Source: an uncultured Actinoplanes sp. (GTDB taxonomy: Bacteria > Actinomycetota > Actinomycetes > Mycobacteriales > Micromonosporaceae). Taken from it: 5,701 nucleotides of DNA. The stretch's first letter is position 1; each line of letters opens with the position of its first letter. A program made the position numbers and the translations under genes. The stretch is taken from contig CAKUMG010000437.1 of NCBI GenBank assembly GCA_934667465.1, forward strand, positions 1 to 5,701, given 5' to 3'. This document shows, piece by piece, positions 1 to 5,701 of the stretch. The notes beneath the pieces are model-generated. The model did not search any database. It saw nothing but the letters and a program-made list of their open reading frames with translations, and was not told the origin of the DNA.

Positions 1-768
1 GTTCCAGAGCACGGCGACCTTGCTGCCGTCGCCGGTGAGCGCGAACGTCTCCACGTCGCCGTCGGGCTCGCCGGCGACGACCTCGCGGCCGTGCAGGAGC
101 ACCGAGCGCTCGCCCGCGTCGCTGCGCGCGTAGACCGTGCCGTCCGGGGCGAAGCAGGCCTGCTCGCCACTGGTCACGTACGTCTCGGTGCCGGTCGTCA
201 GGTCGTGGACCGCGGCGTAGCGGCCGCCGCGCGGGCCGTGCCGCAGCAGCGCGCGCGAACGGTCCGGGGACACGTCGAACAGCGAGACCAGCTCGCCGGT
301 CGCGACCACCGACCGGGTACCGTCCTCGGCGTCGATCAGCAGCGCGGTGGTGAGGTTCTCGGTGACCGCCAGCAGCGGCCGGCCCGGCAGCCAGCGCACG
401 TTCTCGGCGCTGTCGCCGCCGAACCCGGCCACCTGGTGCAGCGCCGAGCCGTCCGGGCGGACCAGCCAGACCTCGGTGCGCGGTGCGCCGCCGGGCGCGA
501 TCACGCAGGCCAGCCAGCCGCCGCCGTGCGACCAGTGCACCGACACGACCGGTTCCCCGCCGGTGTCGACGAGGAACGTCAGGTCGCTGCCGACCGGCTG
601 CACCCAGATCGCCGGCGAGCCGCTGCGGTCCGACACGTACGCGGCGTGCCGGCCGTCCGGCGACAGCGCCGGCGACCAGCTGCCCGCCACTTCGGAAGGG
701 TAGGAATCCCTGGTCAGCCAGCCGGCCGGAAGCACGGTGACATCGTTCCGGTTGAGCTGACCGGTCAT
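1..768 (-). CDS. S9-family (prolyl oligopeptidase-like) serine peptidase, N-terminal beta-propeller part only
   Basis: Partial gene: 256 codons are present and the 3' end lies beyond base 1. The visible part is a beta-propeller built of PD40/WD40-like blades. The clearest is residues 34-56, with the signature LSPDGRHAAYVSDRSG followed by IWV. Further blade-like strands lie near residues 75-105 (VHWSHGGGWLACVI), 120-148, 163-190 (FDVSPDRSRALL) and 203-250 (CFAPDGTVYARS). In S9 acylaminoacyl- or dipeptidyl-peptidases such a propeller precedes an alpha/beta-hydrolase domain with a Ser-Asp-His triad. That domain must lie outside the window, so catalytic competence cannot be judged. There is no signal peptide or membrane segment at the N-terminus (MTGQLNRNDV), so a cytoplasmic enzyme is expected. 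The ATG is fixed by AAGGAGG four to five bases upstream. The gene starts 19 bases after the amidotransferase stop on the same strand, so co-transcription is likely. Its likely job in the operon is hydrolysis of a small peptide or amide product (inference). A TolB-like propeller protein without the hydrolase domain remains possible. Confidence 0.8.
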   Translation of the reverse strand, partial: MTGQLNRNDVTVLPAGWLTRDSYPSEVAGSWSPALSPDGRHAAYVSDRSGSPAIWVQPVGSDLTFLVDTGGEPVVSVHWSHGGGWLACVIAPGGAPRTEVWLVRPDGSALHQVAGFGGDSAENVRWLPGRPLLAVTENLTTALLIDAEDGTRSVVATGELVSLFDVSPDRSRALLRHGPRGGRYAAVHDLTTGTETYVTSGEQACFAPDGTVYARSDAGERSVLLHGREVVAGEPDGDVETFALTGDGSKVAVLWN

Positions 769-772
769 GGGT

Positions 773-778
773 CCTCCT
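773..778 (-). promoter_or_regulatory. Shine-Dalgarno site of the S9 peptidase gene
   Basis: On the minus strand AGGAGG lies four bases before the ATG at 768-766, within GAAGGAGGACCC. It is the strongest ribosome binding site in the window. It settles the start codon of the peptidase and supports translation as a separate cistron just behind the amidotransferase stop codon. Confidence 0.8.
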
Positions 779-787
779 TCGCGTCCC

Positions 788-2566
788 CTACTGAATGCCC
801 TTGTCCTGCAGCCACATCTCGAGCAGTGCGATCTGCCACAGCTGGTTGGCCCCGAGGGTGGTACGTGGAGTGTTCGGGTCCGCCAGCAACGCGTCAACAT
901 AGTCCGTCCGGAAGAGTGCCCGCTCCCGGGCCGCCGGTGCGTGCAGCGCGTCGCGGACCATCTCCAGCATCGTGCCTTCGAGGTGGCGGATCCCCGGAAC
1001 CGGGAAGTAGCCCTTCGTGCGGTCGATGACCTCGTCGGGGACCACCCCGCGGGCCGCGTCCTTGAGCACCCCCTTGCCGCCCTGCGCCAGCTTGAGCTCG
1101 GGCGGGCAGGCCGCCGCGAGCTCGACCAGCTCGTGGTCCAGGAACGGTACGCGCGCCTCCAGACCCCAGTCCATCGTCATGTTGTCGACCCGTTTGACCG
1201 GATCGTCGACCAGCATCACCTGCGTGTCGAGTCGCAACGCCGCGTCGACCGAGGTCTCGGCGCCGGGCCGGGCGAAGTTCGCCGCGACGAACGCCCGGCT
1301 GACGTCCTCGTCGAGGAACCACCGCGGGTTGAGCTGGCGGGCGAGGTCAGCGTGGGGACGATCGAAGAATTCCTGCGCGTACGCATCCACGGCGCGCTCG
1401 CGCGGCACGCCGGCCAGCGGCGGGTACCAGCTGTAGCCCGCGAGGATCTCGTCGGCACCCTGCCCCGACTGGACCACCTTGACGTGCTGCGCCACGTCCT
1501 CGCTGAGCAGGTTGAACGCGATCGCGTCGTGGCTCACCATGGGCTCGCTCATCGCCGCGACGGTCCGCGCCACGGCGGGCAGGAACCGGTCGCGGCCGAT
1601 CCGGATCTGGTGGTGCCGGGTGTCGAACTGCTTGGCGATGATGTCCGAGTACGCGAACTCGTCGCCGCTCTCCCCCGCCGCCGGCTCGAAGCCGATGGAG
1701 AACGTGGTGAGCCCCCGCTGCCCCTGCTCGGCCAGCAGCGCCACGATGTACGACGAGTCGAGCCCGCCGGAGAGCAGCACGCCCACCGGCACGTCGGCCA
1801 CCATCCGCCGCTCGACCGCGGTCCGCAGCGAGGCGTGGATCGCGCCGGCCCACTCCTCGCGGGTGGACGGGGTGTCGATCCGGGAGTGCGACGCCTCCCA
1901 GTAGAAGGTCTCCGTCGAGTGCCCGTCCGCGCGGATGACCCGTACGGTCGCGGGTGGCAGTTTCCGCACCCCGGCGAGGATCGTCCGCGGCGCGGGCACC
2001 ACCGAGTGGAACGTCATGTAGTGCTGCAGCGCCACCTTGTCGAGGGATTTGTCGACGTCACCGGCGGCGAGCAGGGCGGGCAGCGTCGACGCGAAGCGCA
2101 GCCGGCCCGGGGTCTCGGCGAGGTACATCGGCTTGATGCCCAGCCGGTCGCGGGCCAGCATCACCGTGCCGCTGCCGTGCTCCACGATCGCGAAGGCGAA
2201 CATGCCCAGGAAGTGCGTGACACAGTCGGCGCCCCAGCGGTGGTACGCCTTGATGATCACCTCGGTGTCCGAGGTCGACCGGAACGTGTACCCGTGGCCG
2301 CGCAGCTCGTCGCGCAGCTCCTGGTAGTTGTAGATGCAGCCGTTGAACACCAGGGACAGGCCGAGTTCCTCGTCCACCATCGGCTGCGTCCCGGCCTCGG
2401 ACAGGTCGATGATCTTCAGCCGCCGGTGACCCAGCGCCACCGGGCCGTGGTGCCACAGGCCCTCGGCGTCCGGGCCGCGGTGCTCCAGGCAGGGCAGCAT
2501 CCGCCGGACGGCCCCGGGGTCTGCCGCCCGGCCGTCGAACCTCAGCTCGCCGCCGATTCCGCACAT
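788..2566 (-). CDS. asnO: Glutamine-dependent amidotransferase, asparagine synthase superfamily, AsnO / N-acetylglutaminylglutamine amidotransferase-like
   Basis: This 592-residue cytoplasmic enzyme is full length for its family and is predicted to transfer glutamine amide nitrogen to an AMP-activated carboxylate. The N-terminal class II glutaminase domain (about 2-170) starts with the nucleophile Cys2 (MCGIGGEL) and has HRGPD (29-33), LGHRRL (45-50), FNGCIYNY (74-81), SDTEV (99-103) and RDRLGIKPMY (139-148). The synthetase domain (about 230-580) has the PP-loop LLSGGLDSS (264-272), EPMVSHDAIAF (341-351), SGQGADEILAGY (367-378) and RVDNMTMDWGLEARVPFLDH (459-478). From my memory of the families, MCG.GGELRFD, SGQGADE followed by WYPP, the KGYFPVP segment (518-524) and the EMWLQDKGI end (583-591) match the 'trio' amidotransferase that makes N-acetylglutaminylglutamine amide. 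Housekeeping AsnB usually has SGEGADE, so Gln369 stands at the usual Glu. The symbol names the family and the true substrate is unproven. The ATG at 2566 follows GTGGAGG. The gene sits between the fused ligase (56-base gap) and the S9 peptidase (19-base gap). Confidence 0.9.
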   Translation of the reverse strand: MCGIGGELRFDGRAADPGAVRRMLPCLEHRGPDAEGLWHHGPVALGHRRLKIIDLSEAGTQPMVDEELGLSLVFNGCIYNYQELRDELRGHGYTFRSTSDTEVIIKAYHRWGADCVTHFLGMFAFAIVEHGSGTVMLARDRLGIKPMYLAETPGRLRFASTLPALLAAGDVDKSLDKVALQHYMTFHSVVPAPRTILAGVRKLPPATVRVIRADGHSTETFYWEASHSRIDTPSTREEWAGAIHASLRTAVERRMVADVPVGVLLSGGLDSSYIVALLAEQGQRGLTTFSIGFEPAAGESGDEFAYSDIIAKQFDTRHHQIRIGRDRFLPAVARTVAAMSEPMVSHDAIAFNLLSEDVAQHVKVVQSGQGADEILAGYSWYPPLAGVPRERAVDAYAQEFFDRPHADLARQLNPRWFLDEDVSRAFVAANFARPGAETSVDAALRLDTQVMLVDDPVKRVDNMTMDWGLEARVPFLDHELVELAAACPPELKLAQGGKGVLKDAARGVVPDEVIDRTKGYFPVPGIRHLEGTMLEMVRDALHAPAARERALFRTDYVDALLADPNTPRTTLGANQLWQIALLEMWLQDKGIQ

Positions 2567-2575
2567 GACTTCTCA

Positions 2576-2581
2576 ACCTCC
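2576..2581 (-). promoter_or_regulatory. Shine-Dalgarno site of the amidotransferase gene
   Basis: On the minus strand GGAGGT is followed by nine bases (TGAGAAGTC) and then the ATG at 2566-2564. This supports starting at Met-Cys-Gly, which class II glutaminases need so that Cys2 becomes N-terminal after methionine removal. The 56-base gap from the ligase stop shows no convincing terminator hairpin, consistent with read-through transcription. Confidence 0.7.
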
Positions 2582-2622
2582 ACGGGTTCCGTTTCGGGGT
2601 CATTTCCTCGCTGTGAAAGGGG

Positions 2623-5208
2623 CTACCCCATCAGCCAGGTGTCCTTCGAGCCGCCGCCGCGCGACGAGTTGACGATCATGCTGCCGGCGGGGGCGACGCG
2701 GGTCAGGGCGGCGGGAGCCACCACCGACTCGCGGCCGGTGAAGACGAAGGCGCGCAGGTCGACGTGGCGCGGCGCGAGCTGGTGGCCGTCGAAGACCGGG
2801 TGGGTCGACAGCTGCACCACCTCCTGGGCCACCCAGCGGTGCGGAGCGGTGCGGATCTGACGCCGTACGGCCGACAGGTCCTCCTCGCTCGCATGCGGGC
2901 CGATCACGATCCGGTCGCCGCCGTAGCCGTCCACCGGCTTGCAGACGAGCTCGCCGAGCCGGCCCAGCACCTCCTCGCGCTGCTCCGGGATGCCGCAGAG
3001 ATAGGTCGGCACGTCCGCGAGCAGCGGCTTCTCGCCCAGGTAGTACTCGATCAGCTGCGGCACGTACGCGTACACGGCCTTGTCGTCGCCGATGCCGTTG
3101 CCGAGCGCGTTCGCCAGCACGACGGTCTCGCCGTGCAGCGCGGTGACCAGGCTCGGGCCCAGCGGCATGCCGTCCGCGCCGGGCGAGTGCACCAGGCTGT
3201 CCTCGCCCATCCGCAGGTAGATCACGTCGACCCGGTGCTTGCGGCCGTTCGCGACGCGGTGCACCCGGCCGTCGTCGACCAGCAGCTCGGTGCTGCGGAC
3301 CACCGGCACGCCCATCGACTCGGCGAGCATCCGGTGCTCGAACCACGCCGAGTCGTCGGGGCCCTGGCTGAGCACGACCACCTGCGGGTCGTCGCCGGCG
3401 GCGGGCCCGGCGGCCGCGACCAGCGCCTCGAGCAGCAGCTCGGGGGTGCGCGCGAGGTCGAGCAGCCCGGCGGGGCGGGGCAGCTCGGGCAGGACCGTCT
3501 CGGTCAGCCGGCGGTTCTGCATGGCATAGGCGATCCCGGACGGCACCCGCAGGTTGTCCTCCAGCACGCACCACTTGCCGCCGGCGTCGCGCACCAGGTC
3601 GACGCCCGCGACCTGAGCCCGGACGCCGGGACGGGAGACCAGGGCGCCGCTGGGCCGCAGCTCCGGGGAGCCGTCGATGACCCACTCGGGCACCACGCCG
3701 TCCTTGACCACGGCCCGGTCGCCGTAGACGTCGTTGATGAACGCGTCGAGGGCCCGCACCCGCTGCACCAGCCCGGACCGCAGCCCCGTCCACTCGTCCG
3801 CGGGCACGATCCGCGGCACCAGGTCGAACGGGAAGAGCCGGGTCGACGCCTCGCCGGCCACGCTGAACGTGACGCCGCGGGCGCGCTGCTCGTCGTCCCG
3901 GGCGTCCTCGCGGCGGCGCAGGCCGGCCGGTCCGAGCGCACTCAGGACATTGACGATCCCCTCGTACGCGGGAACGACATCACCGTTCGGGAACGCCTCG
4001 TCGCCGACGGCCGCGTACGGGGTGAGCCCGGCCGGCACGCTGCGCCCCTCGGGGCCGATGCCCGTGGCACCGCCGCGGGTGTCCGCCACGATCAGGTCCA
4101 CCACGTCGGAGATCCGGCCGCGGCGCGCCATCGCGCGGCGCTGGCGGGCGGCCGAGCTGCCCCGGCTCAGGACCTGCACGGACAGGTCGAACACCTGCTC
4201 CCAGTCGCCGAGCTCCTCGAGCTGCGGGCGCAGGTCGCCGACGAGCCGCTCCACGGCCACCGCGGCGGGCACCGGCGCGGGCGAGTGCAGCAGGCCCAGC
4301 AGCTCGCCCTCGAGCCCGGAGCGCGCGGCCCGCCACATCGCCGCCCGGTGCAGCGGCTGCGGGGTCGGGCGGTAGGGCTTGCCGGCCCGGTAGTCCTGCT
4401 GGGCGCGGAGCACCAGGCCCCGGAACAGCCCGGCGAGCAGCACGACGGTGTCGGCGTCGGGGCTGGAGTCGGTGACCCGGAGCTCGACGGTGGGGACGTG
4501 CGCCGACGGGCGTACGTCGAAGTAGACCATCTTGGGGTCGCTGATCGTGCCCGAGGCGATGAGGTCGTCGACGAGCGCGTCGAACTCGGCGGCGCTGTTC
4601 AGCTCGCCCGGGTCGCCGGCGGTGGGCCAGCGCATCCAGACCAGCGAGCGCACGCTCGCGTACCCGCTGTCCTCGCCCATCCAGTAGGGCGAGCTGGTGG
4701 AGAGCGCCAGCAACGTCGGCAGGGCCGGGGCGACCCGCTGGGAGACCGCGACGGCCTCGTCCCGGTCGGGGACGCCGACGTGCACCTGCGCGCCGCAGAT
4801 GAGCTGCTCGCGGGCGAGCATCTGGTATTCGTCGACCATCCGCTGGTAGCGCGAGGTCGGCGTGACCGGCAGCGAGTCGAGGTCGACCACGGGGACCGTG
4901 CCCGCGGCGACCAGGCCGAGCCCGAGCGACTCGGCGACGCCGATGGCCTCGCGCCGCAGCGAGACGATGCCCTCGCGCAGGTCGTCGAGGCCCGCGGCCA
5001 CGGGGGTGTTCGTCTCGACCACCGAGCGGTGCAGCTCGGCGGAGAAGTGCGCCTCGTCGAGCCGCTCGAGCACCTCGGGCGCCCGCGGCACGAGCTCCCG
5101 GGTCCGGAGATCGACGACGTGCAGTTCCTCCTCCACGCCGAGCGTGAGCCCGGCCGGTGCGGCGATGCCGCTCTCGTCGCCGGCGCTGACCTTCAGTGAC
5201 TCCGTCAT
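2623..5208 (-). CDS. Fusion of YbdK/GCS2-type carboxylate-amine ligase and circularly permuted type-2 ATP-grasp ligase
   Basis: This 861-residue protein contains two ATP-dependent carboxylate-amine ligase modules. Residues about 20-375 are a GCS2/YbdK-like glutamate-cysteine-ligase domain: LGVEEELHVVD (23-33), ETNTP (65-69), CGAQVHVGV (138-146), SSPYWMGEDSGYASVRS (172-188) and VYFDVRPSAHVPTVELRVTD (228-247). After an Arg/Gly-rich linker, residues about 400-850 are a circularly permuted ATP-grasp: FPFDLVPRIV (459-468), VLEDNLRVPSGIAYAMQNRR (548-567), VIYLRMGED (662-670), NALGNGIGDDKAVYAYVP (700-717), KPVDGYGGDRIVIG (757-770), WVAQE (792-796), HVDLRAFV (815-822) and NSSRGGGSKDTW (847-858). No signal peptide or membrane segment is seen. 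It heads the apparent operon, so it probably makes the substrate of the next gene's amidotransferase. The amino-acid substrates cannot be read from sequence. The start at MTESLKVSAG is preferred, with GAAGGA 12 bases upstream. The frame stays open to an ATG at 5310 (34 residues more), but that extension has low-complexity composition and no ribosome binding site. Confidence 0.9.
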   Translation of the reverse strand: MTESLKVSAGDESGIAAPAGLTLGVEEELHVVDLRTRELVPRAPEVLERLDEAHFSAELHRSVVETNTPVAAGLDDLREGIVSLRREAIGVAESLGLGLVAAGTVPVVDLDSLPVTPTSRYQRMVDEYQMLAREQLICGAQVHVGVPDRDEAVAVSQRVAPALPTLLALSTSSPYWMGEDSGYASVRSLVWMRWPTAGDPGELNSAAEFDALVDDLIASGTISDPKMVYFDVRPSAHVPTVELRVTDSSPDADTVVLLAGLFRGLVLRAQQDYRAGKPYRPTPQPLHRAAMWRAARSGLEGELLGLLHSPAPVPAAVAVERLVGDLRPQLEELGDWEQVFDLSVQVLSRGSSAARQRRAMARRGRISDVVDLIVADTRGGATGIGPEGRSVPAGLTPYAAVGDEAFPNGDVVPAYEGIVNVLSALGPAGLRRREDARDDEQRARGVTFSVAGEASTRLFPFDLVPRIVPADEWTGLRSGLVQRVRALDAFINDVYGDRAVVKDGVVPEWVIDGSPELRPSGALVSRPGVRAQVAGVDLVRDAGGKWCVLEDNLRVPSGIAYAMQNRRLTETVLPELPRPAGLLDLARTPELLLEALVAAAGPAAGDDPQVVVLSQGPDDSAWFEHRMLAESMGVPVVRSTELLVDDGRVHRVANGRKHRVDVIYLRMGEDSLVHSPGADGMPLGPSLVTALHGETVVLANALGNGIGDDKAVYAYVPQLIEYYLGEKPLLADVPTYLCGIPEQREEVLGRLGELVCKPVDGYGGDRIVIGPHASEEDLSAVRRQIRTAPHRWVAQEVVQLSTHPVFDGHQLAPRHVDLRAFVFTGRESVVAPAALTRVAPAGSMIVNSSRGGGSKDTWLMG

Positions 5209-5408
5209 CAGACCGCCCGATCCTTCTCTCGCTGCTCGCTGGCTGCCGGCATGAAGCCTCGTCAGCCCATGTGGCGAACCTGTCACGTGCCCATTTCCGG
5301 CTCGCGCCATGCATGATCAGCCATGCCGTGCGTGACACTGCTCGATGGCACGCTCCCACGCACCGTAATGAGCGCACGGCTGTGCAATTTCCCACGAGGG
5401 GTGTGAGG

Positions 5409-5426
5409 AATTGACGTCCGACAATT
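5409..5426. promoter_or_regulatory. Imperfect 18-bp palindrome, candidate operator upstream of ppdK
   Basis: AATTGACGTCCGACAATT has arms AATTG and CAATT, plus an inner CG/CG pair, so 14 of 18 positions are paired. It ends on the first base of the candidate -10 box of ppdK, where a bound repressor would block transcription. AT-rich arms are conspicuous in this GC-rich DNA. It does not match a regulator motif I can name. Evidence is symmetry and position only. Confidence 0.3.
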
Positions 5427-5431
5427 AGCAT
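5426..5431 (+). promoter_or_regulatory. Candidate -10 box for a leaderless ppdK transcript
   Basis: TAGCAT fits the actinobacterial -10 pattern TANNNT and ends six bases before the ATG at 5438. Transcription would therefore begin at or next to the start codon. This agrees with the lack of a Shine-Dalgarno sequence in front of ppdK. A TTGACG sits at 5411-5416, but only nine bases separate it from TAGCAT, so it is not a proper -35 partner. No other -35 stands out, and this is a suggestion only. Confidence 0.35.
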
Positions 5432-5437
5432 CCGCAG

Positions 5438-5701
5438 ATGTACGTATTCGACTTCACCGCGGGCCACAAAGACATGAAAGATCTGCTCGGCGGCAAGGGT
5501 GCGAACCTCGCCGAGATGACCCGGCTCGGATTACCGGTGCCACCCGGATTCACGATCACGACCCAGGCGTGCCGGGAGTTCCTGGCCACCGGCGAGGAGC
5601 CCGCGGGGCTGGCCGCCGAGATCGACGAGCACCTCGCCGCCCTGGAGGCCGCCATGGGCCGCAAGCTGGGCGACAGCGAAGATCCACTGCTGGTTTCCGT
5701 A
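5438..5701 (+). CDS. ppdK: Pyruvate phosphate dikinase, N-terminal fragment
   Basis: Only the first 88 codons are in the window and the gene runs off the right edge. PPDK interconverts ATP, phosphate and pyruvate with AMP, pyrophosphate and phosphoenolpyruvate in the cytoplasm, linking glycolysis and gluconeogenesis. The visible segment is the beginning of the N-terminal ATP-grasp nucleotide-binding domain. It shows YVFDFTAGHKDMKDLLGGKG (2-21), then ANLAEM and GLPVPPGFTITTQAC (31-45). Lys20 in GGKGANL corresponds to the conserved nucleotide-binding lysine, and PVPPGFTI is a family hallmark. The central phosphohistidine and C-terminal pyruvate/PEP-binding domains are outside. The ATG at 5438 is the only possible start nearby: an in-frame TAG lies at 5426-5428 with no GTG or TTG between. 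No ribosome binding site precedes it, suggesting a leaderless message. It is divergent from the ligase operon. Closely related PEP synthase is less likely because that family begins differently. Confidence 0.92.
   Translation, partial: MYVFDFTAGHKDMKDLLGGKGANLAEMTRLGLPVPPGFTITTQACREFLATGEEPAGLAAEIDEHLAALEAAMGRKLGDSEDPLLVSV

Larger units (their letters stand above)
5209..5437. promoter_or_regulatory. Divergent intergenic region between the ligase operon and ppdK
   Basis: These 229 bases separate the minus-strand operon from plus-strand ppdK and must hold promoters for both directions, unless the operon promoter is within ppdK. AT content rises near 5380-5432. On the operon side there are an inverted pair TGTCACG (5281-5287) and CGTGACA (5331-5337), a CACGTG palindrome (5284-5289) and a direct repeat GCCATGC (5306-5312 and 5320-5326). 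A weak Shine-Dalgarno for the ligase, GAAGGA on the minus strand, is at 5226-5221. No operon promoter with two well-spaced boxes was found. Confidence 0.5.

Noticed and set aside
2058..2603. A 181-codon minus-strand frame starting at 2603 just after GAGGAA
   Set aside because: It overlaps the amidotransferase in another frame and its sequence is Arg/Pro/Gly-rich shadow. The purine run is too close to the ATG for a normal ribosome binding site.
2567..2622. Possible terminator between the ligase and amidotransferase genes
   Set aside because: No stable inverted repeat or U-tract was found. The short gap and the Shine-Dalgarno point to an operon.
767..2860. A 697-codon open frame on the plus strand across the amidotransferase
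   Set aside because: It spans the antisense of two genes and their gap, has low-complexity Arg/Val/His composition, lacks a ribosome binding site and shows no family motifs.
2764..5199. An 811-codon open frame on the plus strand antisense to the ligase
   Set aside because: Its product is His/Arg/Val/Gly-rich with no recognisable domain and it lies exactly opposite a well-conserved gene. It is the expected antisense shadow of high-GC codon bias.
5209..5310. N-terminal extension of the ligase to an ATG at 5310
   Set aside because: The extra 34 residues have no conserved features, no Shine-Dalgarno precedes that ATG, and the YbdK-type domain begins only about 20 residues after the MTESLK start.
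5362..5387. Minus-strand TTGCAC (5387-5382) and TACGGT (5367-5362) as a promoter for the ligase operon
   Set aside because: The spacer is only 14 bases, too short for a standard sigma factor, and neither box is strong.
5411..5416. TTGACG as the -35 box of ppdK
   Set aside because: It is only nine bases from the TAGCAT box. At normal spacing its -10 would overlap the start codon region, where no suitable hexamer exists.

Overview
The window is GC-rich (roughly 70%) DNA with strong G/C third-position bias, purine-rich Shine-Dalgarno sites and dense genes. Together with the protein styles this suggests an actinobacterium, plausibly of the Micromonosporaceae or Actinoplanes type. The genus is an inference from impression, not a computed result.

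Layout: three minus-strand genes form a tight apparent operon that reads from right to left. The first (5208-2623) encodes an 861-residue fusion of a YbdK/GCS2-type carboxylate-amine ligase to a circularly permuted type-2 ATP-grasp ligase. A 56-base gap follows, then a 592-residue glutamine-dependent amidotransferase of the asparagine synthase superfamily (2566-788). It most resembles the N-acetylglutaminylglutamine amidotransferase (AsnO, 'trio') branch rather than housekeeping AsnB. Nineteen bases later begins an S9-family (prolyl oligopeptidase-like) peptidase (768 to beyond base 1), of which only the N-terminal beta-propeller is in the window. On the right, after a 229-base divergent intergenic region, the first 88 codons of pyruvate phosphate dikinase (ppdK) run off the window on the plus strand.

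How the genes may work together: the fusion protein has two separate ATP-dependent carboxylate-amine ligase modules that could build a small peptide-like compound. The amidotransferase could then convert a terminal carboxylate to an amide using glutamine nitrogen, and the S9 peptidase could hydrolyse or trim the product. This is the same logic as the proteobacterial N-acetylglutaminylglutamine amide (NAGGN) osmolyte locus, which has a synthetase, an amidotransferase and an M42 peptidase. Here the GNAT/ATP-grasp synthetase and the M42 hydrolase appear to be replaced by unrelated enzymes. The product is unknown. The operon is the most interesting content of the window.

The intergenic region holds a plausible leaderless promoter for ppdK overlapped by an imperfect 18-bp palindrome, and some inverted and direct repeats on the operon side. 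No RNA gene, mobile element, CRISPR array or convincing terminator was seen. Long open frames antisense to the operon are codon-bias shadows.
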